Shown: one piece after another, positions 44,305 through 54,156 of the stretch
How the letters are laid out: the number at the start of each line of letters is the position of its first letter
Numbering within the stretch: position 1 is the first letter of the stretch
DNA from: Achromobacter veterisilvae
GTDB lineage: Bacteria > Pseudomonadota > Gammaproteobacteria > Burkholderiales > Burkholderiaceae_B
Assembly: GCF_900496975.1 (NCBI RefSeq)
Contig: NZ_UFQC01000003.1
Coordinates: 62,001-126,000 of the forward strand
Direction of reading: 5' to 3'
Length of the DNA stretch: 64,000 nucleotides
Made by a program: the position numbers and the translations under genes
The notes under the pieces: model-generated
Database searches by the model: none
What the model saw: only the letters and a program-made list of their open reading frames with translations
What the model was told of the DNA's origin: nothing

Positions 44305-44714
44305 CGGGCGGTCTGCGCGGCGAAGTTGACGCGGCCGATGCCGGCCAGCCGGGCGGCTTCCATGACGTTGATCACGGATTGATGGGTGGCCTGGGCGTCG
44401 GCGTTGATGACGACGAGGGGCTCGGTCTTGCCGGCCGCGGCCTGGCGCAGGGCGTCGGCGATTTCGGGCGGCGTGGACACGTCGATGAGCGTGCCGTTGA
44501 GCGCGTAGCGCCCGTCCTGGCTGACGGCCACTTCCAGGGCCGGCGGCGTGTCCTGTTCCGTCGAGGCCTGGGGCAGGGTCACCTTCAACTGCGTGAAGCG
44601 CGCGAACGAGGTGGTCGCCGCGAGGAAAATCAGGATGACCAGCAGGACGTCGATGAGCGGGATCAGGTTGATGTCCAGCTCGTCGCGGCCGCCCCGGGAG
44701 CCTCGGAAATTCAT
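44301..44714 (-). CDS. exbD: Biopolymer transporter ExbD
   Basis: A 137-residue ExbD/TolR-family protein with one membrane segment ([23 protein letters not shown]) carrying the proton-path Asp in PLIDVLL, and a periplasmic C-terminal domain. With ExbB it uses the proton gradient to energise TonB-type transport. The ATG overlaps the exbB stop (ATGA), and its own stop overlaps lpxK. Confidence 0.93.
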   Translation of the reverse strand: MNFRGSRGGRDELDINLIPLIDVLLVILIFLAATTSFARFTQLKVTLPQASTEQDTPPALEVAVSQDGRYALNGTLIDVSTPPEIADALRQAAAGKTEPLVVINADAQATHQSVINVMEAARLAGIGRVNFAAQTAR

Positions 44715-45346
44715 GAACGGCCCTCGCGGGAGGCGGCGGAATAGGGCGATACGGCGCGGACCAGGCGCGACGCGGCCTGCTCCATGGCGCTGAGGTAGCC
44801 GTCCACGCGGCCGCGCAGGTAGCGGTGCGCGATCATGGCGGGAATGGCGATGAGGATGCCGAAGCCGGTGTTGTAGAGCGCCATCGAGATGCCGCGCGCC
44901 AACTGGGCGGGGTCGCCGCCGCCGGGCGTATAGGAGCCGAAGATCTCGATCATGCCGACCACGGTGCCGAACAGCCCCATCAGGGGCGCGATGACGGCGA
45001 TGGTGCCGATGGCGGAGATGTAGCGCCCGAGGTCGTGGGCGACGGCGCGGCCGGCGTCCTCGACCACGTTGCGCAGTTCCTCGCGCGGCAGGTGGCGGTG
45101 GCGCATCACCTCGGCCAGCACGCGGCCCAGCGGCGAATTGCGTTCGAGCCGGTTGATCGATTCGGGGGTGTCCTGGTGGTTGCGCAGCATTTCCGCCACC
45201 TGCTCGTTCAGGCCGCGCGGCATGACCAGGCCGCGGCGCAGGGACAGGAAGCGCTCGAAGATCAGCGCCAAGCCCAGGACCGATGTCGCCAGCAGGGGCC
45301 AGATGGGCCAGCCGGCCTCGCGCAAGATGGAAAGCAAAGCGTTCAA
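44711..45346 (-). CDS. exbB: ExbB/TolQ/MotA-type proton channel protein
   Basis: A 211-residue ExbB-family protein with three membrane segments: about 11-30, then the pair at about 115-140 ([24 protein letters not shown]) and 157-178 ([22 protein letters not shown]). It starts with TTG. The TTG at 45346 directly abuts GGGAG, so a TTG three codons later (45337), at proper spacing, may be the true start. First gene of the exbB-exbD-lpxK block. Confidence 0.92.
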   Translation of the reverse strand: MNALLSILREAGWPIWPLLATSVLGLALIFERFLSLRRGLVMPRGLNEQVAEMLRNHQDTPESINRLERNSPLGRVLAEVMRHRHLPREELRNVVEDAGRAVAHDLGRYISAIGTIAVIAPLMGLFGTVVGMIEIFGSYTPGGGDPAQLARGISMALYNTGFGILIAIPAMIAHRYLRGRVDGYLSAMEQAASRLVRAVSPYSAASREGRS

Positions 45347-45451
45347 CTCCCGGGGGGCGCCATGCGCGCGGGAACGGCGCGCGCCGGCTTCTGATCAAGC
45401 TGAAACTGTAACGGGGCGGCCGGGGCGTGGCAAGTCGGAACGACCCCGAAG

Positions 45452-45486
45452 CTATCCACAGATCTTGTGGATAATTCTGTGTAAAA
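45452..45486. promoter_or_regulatory. Cluster of DnaA-box-like sequences
   Basis: CTATCCACA (45452-45460), a perfect TTATCCACA on the minus strand (45466-45474) and a weaker TTTTACACA on the minus strand (45478-45486). The first two form TATCCACA-gatct-TGTGGATA. An AT-rich segment lies at 45550-45590. The full gap 45347-45690, about 344 nt, holds no gene. Confidence 0.5.
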
Positions 45487-45690
45487 CTTCCCCGGAACGC
45501 TTGTGGGCACAGGGCTTGCACTTGATTGCTTCAATTTCGAGCAGTCGGTTTTTTATAAAAATCATATATAAATCAACAAGTTGCTTTGAATTTGCTGGCT
45601 ATCGGGGCAATTGGAGCAAACAAGCGGGGACGCGGTATGATGGCGGCCCGCTACGCGTGCCCTGTGGACAGGTATGCATCGGAAAGCCTC

Positions 45691-47058
45691 ATGACAATTG
45701 AATTTGCAGTCACAAACAACGCATTTGCGCGGGATATCCTGACGGTTGCCCAGTTGAACCAAGCCGTGGGGCAGTTGTTGGAGCGCAGCATCCCGGCGTT
45801 ATGGGTGCGCGGGGAGATTTCCAACTTCACGGCCGCGGCTTCCGGGCATTGGTACTTCACGCTCAAGGACAGCCGGGCTTCCGTGCGCGCCGTCATGTTC
45901 CGAAGCCGCGCCAGCGCGGTGGGTTTCGTGCCCCGGGCGGGCGACCAGGTCGAAATCCGGGCCCGGGTCTCCCTGTACGAGCCCCGCGGCGACTACCAGT
46001 TGCAGGCCGACGCGATGCGCCGGGCCGGAGTCGGCAATCTCTATGAAGCGTTCCTGCGGCTGAAGGAGCAATTGGCCTCCGAAGGCCTGTTCGATCCGGC
46101 CCGCAAGCGCGAGCCCGCCAGGCTGCCGCGGGCGATCGGGGTCATCACCTCGCTGCACGCCGCCGCGCTGCGCGACGTGCTGTCGGCCCTGGCCCGCCGC
46201 GCGCCGCAGGTGCCCGTGATCATCTATCCGGCCCCGGTCCAGGGGGCGGACGCCGCCGGGCGGCTGGCCGCCCAGGTGCGCCTGGCCAATGAACGCGCCG
46301 AAGTGGACACCTTGCTGCTGGTGCGCGGCGGGGGCAGCATCGAGGATCTCTGGAGCTTCAACGACGAGGGCCTGGCCCGCCAGGTGGCGTCCAGCGGCAT
46401 TCCGGTCATCAGCGGCGTCGGGCACGAAACGGATTTCACGATCGCCGATTTCGTGGCCGACGTGCGCGCGCCCACGCCGACGGCGGCCGCCGAACTGGCC
46501 TGCGTGCCGCGTTCCGAATTGCTGGGCCGCGTCATGCAGGCGGCCCAGGCCATGGCAAGAGGCCAGCAGCGCCGGCTCGAGCGCGCCGCCCAGCGGCTGG
46601 ACCGCGCCGCGGCGCAGCTCGTGTCCCCGGCCCAGCGGCTGGAGCACCAGCGCGAACGGCTCAACAGCCTGCGCTTTCGCCTGGCGTCCGCCTGGGCGGG
46701 GCCGCAGGGCCGCCGCGCGGCGCGGGTCAACCTGCTGGCGCAGCGGCTGGCGCATCGCGTGCCCGACACCGGCCGCGCCGCCGACCGCCTGAACGGCGCG
46801 TTGCGCCAACTGGGCCAGGCGCACGCGCGGCTGCTGGCGCAGCGGCGCGACCGGCTGGCGGCCGCGACGGCGCAGTTGCGCGCGCTGGATCCGGGCAATA
46901 CGCTGGCGCGCGGCTACGCCATCGCCCGCGACGCGCAAGGCCGCATCGTGCGCGACGCGGCGGCGCTGGCGGCGGGGCAGGCGCTGGATCTCAGCTTCGC
47001 GCAAGGTGGCGCCCAGGTCGAAGTCACGCAGACCCGCGGCGCGCGCGACGCTTCCTGA
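45691..47058 (+). CDS. xseA: Exodeoxyribonuclease VII large subunit
   Basis: A 455-residue subunit of ExoVII, which degrades single-stranded DNA. The N-terminal OB-fold starts ILTVAQLNQAVGQLLERSIPALWVRGEISNFTAAASGHWYFTLKD; the catalytic core has GVITSLHAAALRDVLSALARRAP, RGGGSIEDLWSFNDE and SGVGHETDFTIADFVADVRAPTPTAAAEL; a long Arg-rich coiled coil follows. Start at MTIEFAVTNN; the frame is open upstream but not family-like. The small subunit xseB is not adjacent. Confidence 0.95.
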   Translation: MTIEFAVTNNAFARDILTVAQLNQAVGQLLERSIPALWVRGEISNFTAAASGHWYFTLKDSRASVRAVMFRSRASAVGFVPRAGDQVEIRARVSLYEPRGDYQLQADAMRRAGVGNLYEAFLRLKEQLASEGLFDPARKREPARLPRAIGVITSLHAAALRDVLSALARRAPQVPVIIYPAPVQGADAAGRLAAQVRLANERAEVDTLLLVRGGGSIEDLWSFNDEGLARQVASSGIPVISGVGHETDFTIADFVADVRAPTPTAAAELACVPRSELLGRVMQAAQAMARGQQRRLERAAQRLDRAAAQLVSPAQRLEHQRERLNSLRFRLASAWAGPQGRRAARVNLLAQRLAHRVPDTGRAADRLNGALRQLGQAHARLLAQRRDRLAAATAQLRALDPGNTLARGYAIARDAQGRIVRDAAALAAGQALDLSFAQGGAQVEVTQTRGARDAS

Positions 47059-47081
47059 ACGCGTCTCAAAAACGGTGTGTC

Positions 47082-47111
47082 CGTTAACCCCGAGCCACCG
47101 CGGGGTTAACG
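47082..47111. other. Hairpin between xseA and sodB
   Basis: CGTTAACCCCG-agccaccg-CGGGGTTAACG, a perfect 11-bp stem 24 nt after the xseA stop. It lacks a T-run, so it may be a Rho-dependent end, an RNA-stability element or an operator. Confidence 0.5.
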
Positions 47112-47179
47112 AGGTATCCTCATGAGTTGCCGATACAATTGACCGGCTTGATCGTGCACTCAACAGAAGGAACTTTCAC

Positions 47180-47758
47180 ATGGCACATACTCTCCCCCCC
47201 CTGCCTTACGAACTGGACGCGCTGGCTCCGCATATCTCCAAGGAAACGCTGGAGTTCCACTACGGCAAGCATCATCAAACCTACGTCACGAACCTGAACA
47301 ACCTGATCCCGGGCACCGAATTCGAATCGCTGTCGCTGGAAGACATCGTGAAGAAGTCCTCGGGCGGCATCTTCAACAACGCTGCCCAGGTCTGGAACCA
47401 CACGTTCTACTGGAACAGCCTGGCCCCCAAGGCCGGCGGCGCTCCCACCGGCAAGCTGGCTGACGCCATCAACGCCAAGTGGGGCAGCTTCGACGCTTTC
47501 AAGGAAGCGTTCAACAAGTCGGCGGCCGGCAACTTCGGCTCGGGCTGGACCTGGCTGGTCAAGAAGGCCGACGGCTCGGTCGACATCGTCAACACCAGCA
47601 ACGCCGCCACCCCGCTGACCACGGCCGACAAGCCGCTGCTCACCTGTGATGTCTGGGAACACGCCTACTACATCGACTACCGCAATGCCCGTCCCAAGTA
47701 CCTGGAAAACTTCTGGGCGCTGGCGAACTGGGAATTCGCGGCCAAGAACTTCGCCTGA
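47180..47758 (+). CDS. sodB: Iron superoxide dismutase
   Basis: A 192-residue Fe-type superoxide dismutase. Metal ligands are His in [10 protein letters not shown], His in [11 protein letters not shown], and Asp and His in [33 protein letters not shown] is typical of the iron enzyme. It lacks a signal peptide, so it is cytoplasmic. AAGGA precedes the ATG and a strong terminator follows. Confidence 0.97.
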   Translation: MAHTLPPLPYELDALAPHISKETLEFHYGKHHQTYVTNLNNLIPGTEFESLSLEDIVKKSSGGIFNNAAQVWNHTFYWNSLAPKAGGAPTGKLADAINAKWGSFDAFKEAFNKSAAGNFGSGWTWLVKKADGSVDIVNTSNAATPLTTADKPLLTCDVWEHAYYIDYRNARPKYLENFWALANWEFAAKNFA

Positions 47759-47802
47759 CCCGCAAGCCCAGGCTGACGGGCCGGCGCGCGCCGCGCCCGT
47801 AG

Positions 47803-47833
47803 AAACCCCCTCGCCCCGGCGAGGGGGTTTTTT
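47803..47833 (+). terminator. sodB terminator
   Basis: AAACCCCCTCGCC-cc-GGCGAGGGGGTTT followed by TTT: a 13-bp stem with a T-run. The remaining 47834-48018 holds the MCP promoter and leader with no gene. Confidence 0.88.
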
Positions 47834-48018
47834 CTTGTTTTTTTCTGCCTGTCGATTGTCGACTTCATTGCGGCGAAATGACGAGGAAACAACCTTTTCT
47901 TCAGGGTTACCCCTGGAAAATCCAACCGCTATCGTTGCGCCCGGTCTGCGACTGAACCACGGGGCCCATGACCGCGGCACGCCCGCCATAAACCGGGGTA
48001 ACTACAGGGAAGGGAAGC

Positions 48019-49704
48019 ATGTTGCGGTTTTTTTCGGGGATGCGCATCGGCGCGCGCCTGTCGGGCGCGTTCTTGCTGGTCGCGGTGATAGGCGGCGCGG
48101 TCGGGGCCTTCGGGGTATGGGGCCTGACGCGCATCAATGCAATGAACGACCGGCTTTACGATACCGAGCTGCGCGGCCTCTCGGACATCAAGGAAGCCAA
48201 CATCAATCTGATCTACGCCGGCCGGGCGCGCAACGGCTACCTGGCCGCCTCGACCGAGCAGGAGCGCCAGGCCCTGCGCAAGCAGTTCGACGACGCCGTC
48301 AAAAGCATGGACGCGCTGCGCGAGAAGGCCGCCGCCAATTTCCATTCGGACGAAGGCAGGCGCCTGCTGGCGCAGTTCGCCGATACCGAGCAGGTCTGGA
48401 AGCGCGAGTCGGCGGCGTTCTTCGCCGCGGCCCAGTCGCAGCCGCTGACCCAGGCGGACCCCCGCGTGGCCGAGATCGAGGCGCGCTTGATCGCGGCCTC
48501 GCAGAAGCTCGACGACACGATGACGACGCTCGCGCAGGGCAAGGAAAGCGTCGCCGCGCAGACCGTGCGGGAAGGCACGGACCTGTACGGCACGGTCCGC
48601 GCCGTCATGATCGCCCTGGCGGCCGCGGGCGTGGCGATCGGCCTCCTGCTGGGCTGGCTGGTGACGCGCGGCATCGTGCGCCCGCTGGACCAGGCGGTGC
48701 AGGCGGCGCGCCAGGTGGCGGCCGGCGATCTCACGACCGACATCCAGGTGGCCACGCGGGACGAAACCGGCGAACTGATGAGCGCGCTCAAGGCTATGAA
48801 CGAAAGCCTGGCCCGCATCGTGAAGGACGTGCGCGACGGCTGCGAAAGCATCGCCTCGGCGTCGTCGCAGATCGCCCAGGGCAACGCCGACCTGTCGCAG
48901 CGCACCGAGGAGCAGGCCTCGTCGCTGGAGGAAACCGCGGCGTCGATGGAAGAGCTGACGAGCACCGTGCAGCAGAACGCCACCAATGCCAATGAAGCGG
49001 ACCGGCTGGTCAATCTTGCGTCCAGCGTGGCGGTCCGGGGCGGCGAAGTGGTCGACGGCGTGGTCCAGACCATGAGCGCCATTTCCGACAGTTCGCGCCG
49101 CATCGCCGACATCACCGGCGTGATCGACGGCATCGCCTTCCAGACCAACATCCTGGCGCTCAACGCCGCCGTGGAAGCGGCCCGGGCGGGCGAGCAGGGG
49201 CGCGGCTTCGCGGTGGTGGCGGGCGAAGTCCGCACGCTGGCGCAGCGTTCCGCGGTGGCGGCCAAGGAAATCAAGGCCTTGATCGACGAATCCGCGGCGC
49301 GCGTCGAAGGCGGCACGCGCCAGGTCGACGAAGCCGGCCGCACGATGCGCGAGGTGGTGGACGGCGTGCGCCAGGTCGCGACGCTGGTGCGCGAAATTGC
49401 CAGCGCCTCGGAAGAGCAGTCCGCGGGCATCGGCCAGGTCAACCAGGCCGTGGCGCAGATGGATGCCGTGACCCAGCAGAACGCCGCCCTGGTGGAAGAG
49501 GCCGCGGCGGCGGCGGCCAGCATGCAGGAGCAGGCCGGGCGCCTGGCGCAGGAAGTGCGCCGCTTCAAGGTCGAGGCGGGCGGCTCGGCCCGCGACGCGC
49601 AGGTCCGGCTGGCGCAGGCCGTGCCCGCGGCGGCGCGCAAGCCGGCGGCGGCGCCGGCCCGGCGCGCCCTGCAGGCCGCGGGCGAGGATTGGTCCGCATT
49701 CTGA
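48019..49704 (+). CDS. Methyl-accepting chemotaxis protein
   Basis: A 561-residue chemoreceptor. It has TM1 near 12-35, a periplasmic four-helix-bundle-type domain, TM2 near 196-216 ([20 protein letters not shown]), a HAMP domain, methylation helices ([30 protein letters not shown]) and the hairpin tip [37 protein letters not shown]. The C-terminus EDWSAF fits the tethering pentapeptide pattern (aromatic-x-x-aromatic) for CheR/CheB. Ligand unknown; no che genes are adjacent. Confidence 0.93.
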   Translation: MLRFFSGMRIGARLSGAFLLVAVIGGAVGAFGVWGLTRINAMNDRLYDTELRGLSDIKEANINLIYAGRARNGYLAASTEQERQALRKQFDDAVKSMDALREKAAANFHSDEGRRLLAQFADTEQVWKRESAAFFAAAQSQPLTQADPRVAEIEARLIAASQKLDDTMTTLAQGKESVAAQTVREGTDLYGTVRAVMIALAAAGVAIGLLLGWLVTRGIVRPLDQAVQAARQVAAGDLTTDIQVATRDETGELMSALKAMNESLARIVKDVRDGCESIASASSQIAQGNADLSQRTEEQASSLEETAASMEELTSTVQQNATNANEADRLVNLASSVAVRGGEVVDGVVQTMSAISDSSRRIADITGVIDGIAFQTNILALNAAVEAARAGEQGRGFAVVAGEVRTLAQRSAVAAKEIKALIDESAARVEGGTRQVDEAGRTMREVVDGVRQVATLVREIASASEEQSAGIGQVNQAVAQMDAVTQQNAALVEEAAAAAASMQEQAGRLAQEVRRFKVEAGGSARDAQVRLAQAVPAAARKPAAAPARRALQAAGEDWSAF

Positions 49705-49754
49705 TCCGCGGCGCGGGCGGCAGTGGTAAGGTTGGCGGCTTTCCCCAATCCGCC

Positions 49755-51176
49755 ATGCCCATGACCCCGCCCGATTCCTTTCGCCGGATACTGGCCGCCC
49801 CACGCCGCTGGGCGCACCGCAAGGTGCGCCAGATCAACCGCCTGTCTCGCAAGAGCGTGCAGATGGGGCTGCTGCTGGGCGGCGCGGGCCTGGTGGCGCT
49901 GATGTCGCTGGGCTTCGCCTACCTGGCCGACAAGGCGCTGGAATGGAATCGCGCCTGGGTCTCCCACAGCGGCTGGCTGGCTTTGCTGGTGCTGCCTCCG
50001 GCCCTGGCCGTCCTGCGCTGGCTGACGCTGCGCTACGCGCCCAACGCGTCCGGCAGCGGCATCCCCCAAGTCATCGGCGCCCTGTCGCTGCCGCCCGGCG
50101 CCAGCCAGAACAGCCTGGTGTCGCTGGGGCAGACCCTCTGGAAGATCCCGCTGGCGTTCTTCGGCATGCTGGCCGGCGCCTCCATCGGCCGGGAAGGGCC
50201 GTCGGTGCAGGTCGGCGCGGCGCTCATGCTGGCCTGGGGGGATTTCTGGAAGCGGCGCGGCGTGCAGTTGCGCGGGTTCCACGCCAATGAACTGATCGCA
50301 GCCGGCGCCGCCGGCGGCCTGGCCGCCGCGTTCAATGCGCCGCTGGCCGGCGTCATCTTCGCCATCGAGGAACTGGGCCGCGGCACCGTCCTGCGCTGGC
50401 AGCGCCTGGTGCTGATCGGCGTGCTGGCCTCGGGCTTCCTGGTCGTGGCCGTGGTGGGCAACAACCCGTATTTCGGCGTCTTCGGCGGCGCGCCGCTGGC
50501 GCACGGCATGGTGATGTGGGTGGCGATCTGCGCCGCGCTCAACGGCGCGCTGGGCGGCATCTTCGCGCGCCTGCTCGGCAAGGGCGCCGCGGGCAGCGCG
50601 CCCCGGTCCTGGCGCGCCTGGATCCGTGCGCATCCGATCTGGGTGGCCTTCATCATGGGCCTGCTCCTGGCGGGGATCGGCCTTTCCACGGCCGGCAGCG
50701 TCTACGGCACGGGGTACGGGGTCGCGGCCGACCTGCTGTCGGGCCGCGACACGGCGCCGGCGAGCTTCGGGCTGGCCAAGCTGGCCGCCACCGTCGCGTC
50801 GTATTGGGCGGGCATACCCGGCGGCATCTTCACGCCGGCCCTGACCACCGGGGCGGGCATCGGCCATCACATCTGGCAACTGGCGGGCGAGGGCGTGGAC
50901 CACCGCGTGCTGGTGCTGGTCTCGATGGCCGCCTTCCTGGCCGCGGCCACCCAGGCGCCGCTGACGGCGAGCGTGGTGGTGATGGAAATGACGGGCAGCC
51001 AGCCCATGCTGTTCTGGCTGCTGGTCGCGTCGCTGCTGGCCTCGGTGGTGTCGCGCCAGTTCTGCCCGCAACCGTTCTATCACCTGGCCGCCGGGCGTTT
51101 CCGCCGGCAGGCGATCGTGGACGCGGCGCGCGCGGCCCGGCCGCCCGGCGGCGCATCCGCGGCGCCGCCCAGGTGA
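49755..51176 (+). CDS. CLC-family chloride channel/transporter
   Basis: A 473-residue membrane protein of the CLC family, which moves Cl- or exchanges Cl- for H+. The three signature stretches are NASGSGIPQVIGAL, GMLAGASIGREGPSVQVGAA with the gating Glu, and AGIPGGIFTPALTTGAGIGHH. The C-terminus lacks CBS domains. The start MPMTPPDSF was taken; the next ATG two codons later is equally possible. Confidence 0.9.
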   Translation: MPMTPPDSFRRILAAPRRWAHRKVRQINRLSRKSVQMGLLLGGAGLVALMSLGFAYLADKALEWNRAWVSHSGWLALLVLPPALAVLRWLTLRYAPNASGSGIPQVIGALSLPPGASQNSLVSLGQTLWKIPLAFFGMLAGASIGREGPSVQVGAALMLAWGDFWKRRGVQLRGFHANELIAAGAAGGLAAAFNAPLAGVIFAIEELGRGTVLRWQRLVLIGVLASGFLVVAVVGNNPYFGVFGGAPLAHGMVMWVAICAALNGALGGIFARLLGKGAAGSAPRSWRAWIRAHPIWVAFIMGLLLAGIGLSTAGSVYGTGYGVAADLLSGRDTAPASFGLAKLAATVASYWAGIPGGIFTPALTTGAGIGHHIWQLAGEGVDHRVLVLVSMAAFLAAATQAPLTASVVVMEMTGSQPMLFWLLVASLLASVVSRQFCPQPFYHLAAGRFRRQAIVDAARAARPPGGASAAPPR

Positions 51177-51291
51177 ACACCCACCGGACACTGTCCGTGT
51201 GGCGGACATCCCGCCGATGCGCCAGTATGGTGCGCGGGCCCTGCGTTAAGATCGTCCGATCCGGTTTTTTCTTACTTACTTCGAGCTTCCC

Positions 51292-52497
51292 ATGACCGTG
51301 CATGCTTATATCTGTGATGCGATCCGCACCCCCTTCGGCCGCTACGGCGGCGCGCTGGCTTCCGTGCGCCCCGACGATCTTGCAGCCGTAGCCATCAAGG
51401 CCCTCGTGGCGCGCAACCCCGGCGTGCGCTGGGAAGAACTGGACGACGCCATCATGGGCTGCGCGAACCAGGCCGGCGAAGACAACCGCAACGTGGCCCG
51501 CATGGCCACGCTGCTGGCCGGCCTCCCGATCGAAGTGCCCGGCGCCACCGTCAACCGCCTGTGCGGCTCGGGCCTGGACGCCATCGGCACCGCCGCCCGC
51601 GCCATCCGCGCCGGCGAAGCCGGCCTGATGCTGGCGGGCGGCGTGGAAAGCATGAGCCGCGCGCCGTTCGTCATGGGCAAGGCCGACAGCGCGTTCTCGC
51701 GCAGCGCCGCCATCTACGACACCACGATCGGCTGGCGCTTCATCAACAAGCTGATGAAGGCGCAGTACGGGGTGGATTCCATGCCCGAGACGGCCGAGAA
51801 CGTCGCCGACGATTTCAAGATCAACCGCGAAGACCAGGACCTGTTCGCGCTGGCCAGCCAGCAGAAGACCGCGCGCGCCCAGAAGGAAGGCGTCTTCGAC
51901 GCCGAGATCGTGCCGGTGTCGATCGCCCAGAAGAAGGGCGATCCCATCGTCGTGTCCAAGGACGAGCACCCGCGTGAAACCAGCCTGGAAGCGCTGGCGA
52001 AGCTGAAGGGCGTGGTCCGCGAAGGCGGCACCGTCACCGCCGGCAACGCGTCGGGCGTGAACGACGGCGCCGCCGCGCTGCTGCTGGCCGACGAAAAGGC
52101 CGCCGCCCGCCACGGCCTGACCCCGCGCGCCCGCGTGGTCGGCATGGCCACGGCCGGCGTGGCGCCGCGCATCATGGGTATCGGCCCGGCGCCCGCGACC
52201 CTGAAGGTGCTGGCCCAGACCGGCCTGACGCTGGAACAGATGGACGTGATCGAACTGAACGAAGCGTTCGCCGCCCAGGGCCTGGCCGTGCTGCGCCAGT
52301 TGGGCATCGCCGACAACGATCCGCGCGTGAACCCCAACGGCGGCGCGATCGCCCTGGGCCACCCGCTGGGCGCCAGCGGCGCCCGCCTGGCCACCACCGC
52401 GATCAACCAGTTGCACCGCACCGGCGGCCGCTACGCGCTGTGCACCATGTGCATCGGCGTGGGCCAGGGCATCGCGATGATCATCGAACGCGTGTAG
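51292..52497 (+). CDS. pcaF: 3-oxoadipyl-CoA thiolase
   Basis: A 401-residue thiolase that cleaves 3-oxoadipyl-CoA to succinyl-CoA and acetyl-CoA, the last step of the beta-ketoadipate and phenylacetate routes. The acyl-accepting Cys is C91 in VNRLCGSGLDA; the His is in GGAIALGHPLGASGARL and the second Cys in CTMCIGVGQG. FVMGKADSAFSRSAAIYDTTIGWRFINKLMKAQYGVDSMPETAENVADDF matches PcaF/PaaJ rather than acetoacetyl-CoA thiolase. It stands alone with its own terminator. Confidence 0.88.
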   Translation: MTVHAYICDAIRTPFGRYGGALASVRPDDLAAVAIKALVARNPGVRWEELDDAIMGCANQAGEDNRNVARMATLLAGLPIEVPGATVNRLCGSGLDAIGTAARAIRAGEAGLMLAGGVESMSRAPFVMGKADSAFSRSAAIYDTTIGWRFINKLMKAQYGVDSMPETAENVADDFKINREDQDLFALASQQKTARAQKEGVFDAEIVPVSIAQKKGDPIVVSKDEHPRETSLEALAKLKGVVREGGTVTAGNASGVNDGAAALLLADEKAAARHGLTPRARVVGMATAGVAPRIMGIGPAPATLKVLAQTGLTLEQMDVIELNEAFAAQGLAVLRQLGIADNDPRVNPNGGAIALGHPLGASGARLATTAINQLHRTGGRYALCTMCIGVGQGIAMIIERV

Positions 52498-52542
52498 GCG
52501 CCCAGCGCCGAGCATTCCCGCCGCCGGTCCGGGGCGGGAATG

Positions 52543-52571
52543 AAAAGGGAGCCTCGCGGGGCTCCCTTTTT
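52543..52571 (+). terminator. pcaF terminator
   Basis: AAAAGGGAGCC-tcgcgg-GGCTCCCTTTT followed by T; the A/T tracts on both sides let it serve the convergent DUF192 gene too. Confidence 0.85.
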
Positions 52572-52606
52572 CATGTCCGGACCAAGGTCCGCAAGCCCCG
52601 CGCGCG

Positions 52607-53059
52607 TCAGGGCAGGCCGTCCAGCTTCTTGCCGGCCTTGATGCCGTGCTGCGCGAACCAGCCCTGGGCCATTTCCAGGGCGTAGCGCACCGGCTTCTTG
52701 GCGCAATGGGGGTCTTCGGCCTGGGGCGCCATGTCTTCAATGTTGACGATCGTGCCGTCGTCGGCGATAAAGGCAATCGAGAGCGGCAGAATGGTGTTGC
52801 GCATCCAGAAGCACTGCACGTCCGGCTGCTCGAAGACGAACAGCATGCCGTCGTTGCCCGGCAGTTCCCGGCGGAACATGAGGCCGTTGCGGCGGGTTTC
52901 GTCGGAGTCGGCGACTTCCGCGCGGATAATATGGATGCCCGCGGAGAGCTGGACGGTGGGCAAGGGCGGCTGCGGGCCGGTTTGCTGGGCGCCGGCGGCG
53001 GCGGGCAGCGCCAGCGCCGCGGCGGCCAGAAAGAGCGCTGCCGCTTTCGGCAGGGCCAT
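52607..53059 (-). CDS. DUF192-family secreted protein
   Basis: A 150-residue protein with a signal peptide (ALFLAAAALALPAAAGAQQ) and one DUF192 domain: IRAEVADSDETRRNGLMFRRELPGNDGMLFVFEQPDVQCFWMRNTILPLSIAFIADDGTIVNIEDM is the family signature. Function is unknown. The start MALPKAAALF gives a normal signal peptide; an ATG at 53122 would add 21 residues. It is downstream of cspA on the same strand. Confidence 0.85.
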   Translation of the reverse strand: MALPKAAALFLAAAALALPAAAGAQQTGPQPPLPTVQLSAGIHIIRAEVADSDETRRNGLMFRRELPGNDGMLFVFEQPDVQCFWMRNTILPLSIAFIADDGTIVNIEDMAPQAEDPHCAKKPVRYALEMAQGWFAQHGIKAGKKLDGLP

Positions 53060-53213
53060 CTTGAAGAACGATGATTTAAACGGCGTACGACTGATGGAAA
53101 ACAAAGCGGCGTTCTTGGACATGACCCTGGCGACGGAAGAAAATAACAAGGCGGGGCTCGAAAGCCCCGCCTGAATAATGGCGCAACCTGGCTGTTGCGC
53201 TTTAAAGGGTAAC

Positions 53214-53459
53214 TCAGGCAGCGGTGATATTCAGCGCCTGTTTGCCCTTGGGCCCCTGGATAATCTCGAAGGCCACTTTCTGGCCTTCCTTCAGGGTTTT
53301 AAAACCATTCATTTGGATGGACGAAAAATGGGCGAACAGATCTTCACCGCCGTCGTCGGGCGTAATGAAGCCAAACCCCTTTGCATCGTTGAACCATTTG
53401 ACGGTGCCCGTCGATTTGGGATTGTCCCCTTGGACGGCGGTTGCGGTCGTATCAGACAT
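53214..53459 (-). CDS. Cold-shock protein CspA family
   Basis: An 81-residue OB-fold RNA chaperone. [34 protein letters not shown] has both RNP motifs (KGFGFI, DLFAHF), and [20 protein letters not shown] closes the fold. A short N-terminal extension ([15 protein letters not shown]) precedes it. It has a long leader and is divergent from clpS. Confidence 0.93.
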   Translation of the reverse strand: MSDTTATAVQGDNPKSTGTVKWFNDAKGFGFITPDDGGEDLFAHFSSIQMNGFKTLKEGQKVAFEIIQGPKGKQALNITAA

Positions 53460-53573
53460 GCGGACTGCCTCATTGAATCGTATGTTGACAGAAGGGCATC
53501 GCGGCCTAGACCCCTGTCCCCCCTCCGGCTTCCTGGCAGATTTTCGATGAGTTGAAAACCCCAGAATGCGTGG

Positions 53574-53603
53574 ATAATGCGCCGCTTTTCTTTGCGGCGT
53601 CAA
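53574..53603 (-). promoter_or_regulatory. Possible csp promoter
   Basis: TTGACG (53598-53603), an 18 nt spacer and CATTAT (53574-53579) on the minus strand, leaving a leader of about 105 nt, as in cold-shock mRNAs. A second pair slightly upstream is as good, so the call is weak. 53460-53685 holds no gene. Confidence 0.35.
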
Positions 53604-53685
53604 GTATGGAAACTACGCATTTCTACGTGTAATTTTCCGTAAGTTACATGCTAGCCGTCCCCAGTTTAAATAGAATAGCGGCCCT

Positions 53686-54000
53686 ATGAGTTCTACCTTG
53701 GATACCCAGCATGATTTGGCCGTCGAGAAGGCACCGGCTCGCGCCGCGCCGCCTCCGATGTACCAGGTCCTGTTGCTCAATGACGACTACACCCCGATGG
53801 AATTCGTCGTGAAAGTCTTGCAGAAATTCTTCAATAAGAATCACGAGGAAGCGACGCGGATCATGCTGCAGGTGCATCACGAAGGACGCGGAGTATGCGG
53901 GGTGTATCCCCGCGACCTGGCCGCCACGCGGATCGCGCAGGTGGCGCAATACGCGCGGGCGCGGCAGCATCCCCTGCAATGCGTGATGGAACCTGTCTGA
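53686..54000 (+). CDS. clpS: ClpS adaptor protein
   Basis: A 104-residue N-end-rule adaptor that delivers substrates to Clp[81 protein letters not shown] has the NDD substrate-binding motif and the HHEG loop. Unusually, clpA is 7.6 kb downstream, with a2M and pbpC in between. Confidence 0.95.
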   Translation: MSSTLDTQHDLAVEKAPARAAPPPMYQVLLLNDDYTPMEFVVKVLQKFFNKNHEEATRIMLQVHHEGRGVCGVYPRDLAATRIAQVAQYARARQHPLQCVMEPV

Positions 54001-54156
54001 ACCCCTGAATCGAATGCGCCGCCGCCATGGCGGCGTTGTGCTGCCCGGTTAATTTGGTAGCGGTGCCCGCGTACCGGAGAAGCACGCGGGATGGTCGGTC
54101 GGCAGCTCCGCCGCAAAGGAGCAGCGCAATATTGGAAAGTAAGCGGGAGATTTGCC

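Noticed and set aside
45452..45590. Chromosomal replication origin
   Set aside because: No dnaA, dnaN, gyrB, rpmH or gidA is near, and there are only two good DnaA boxes. Kept only as a DnaA-site cluster.
47082..47111. Rho-independent terminator of xseA
   Set aside because: The stem is perfect but no T-run follows on either strand, so it is listed only as a hairpin.
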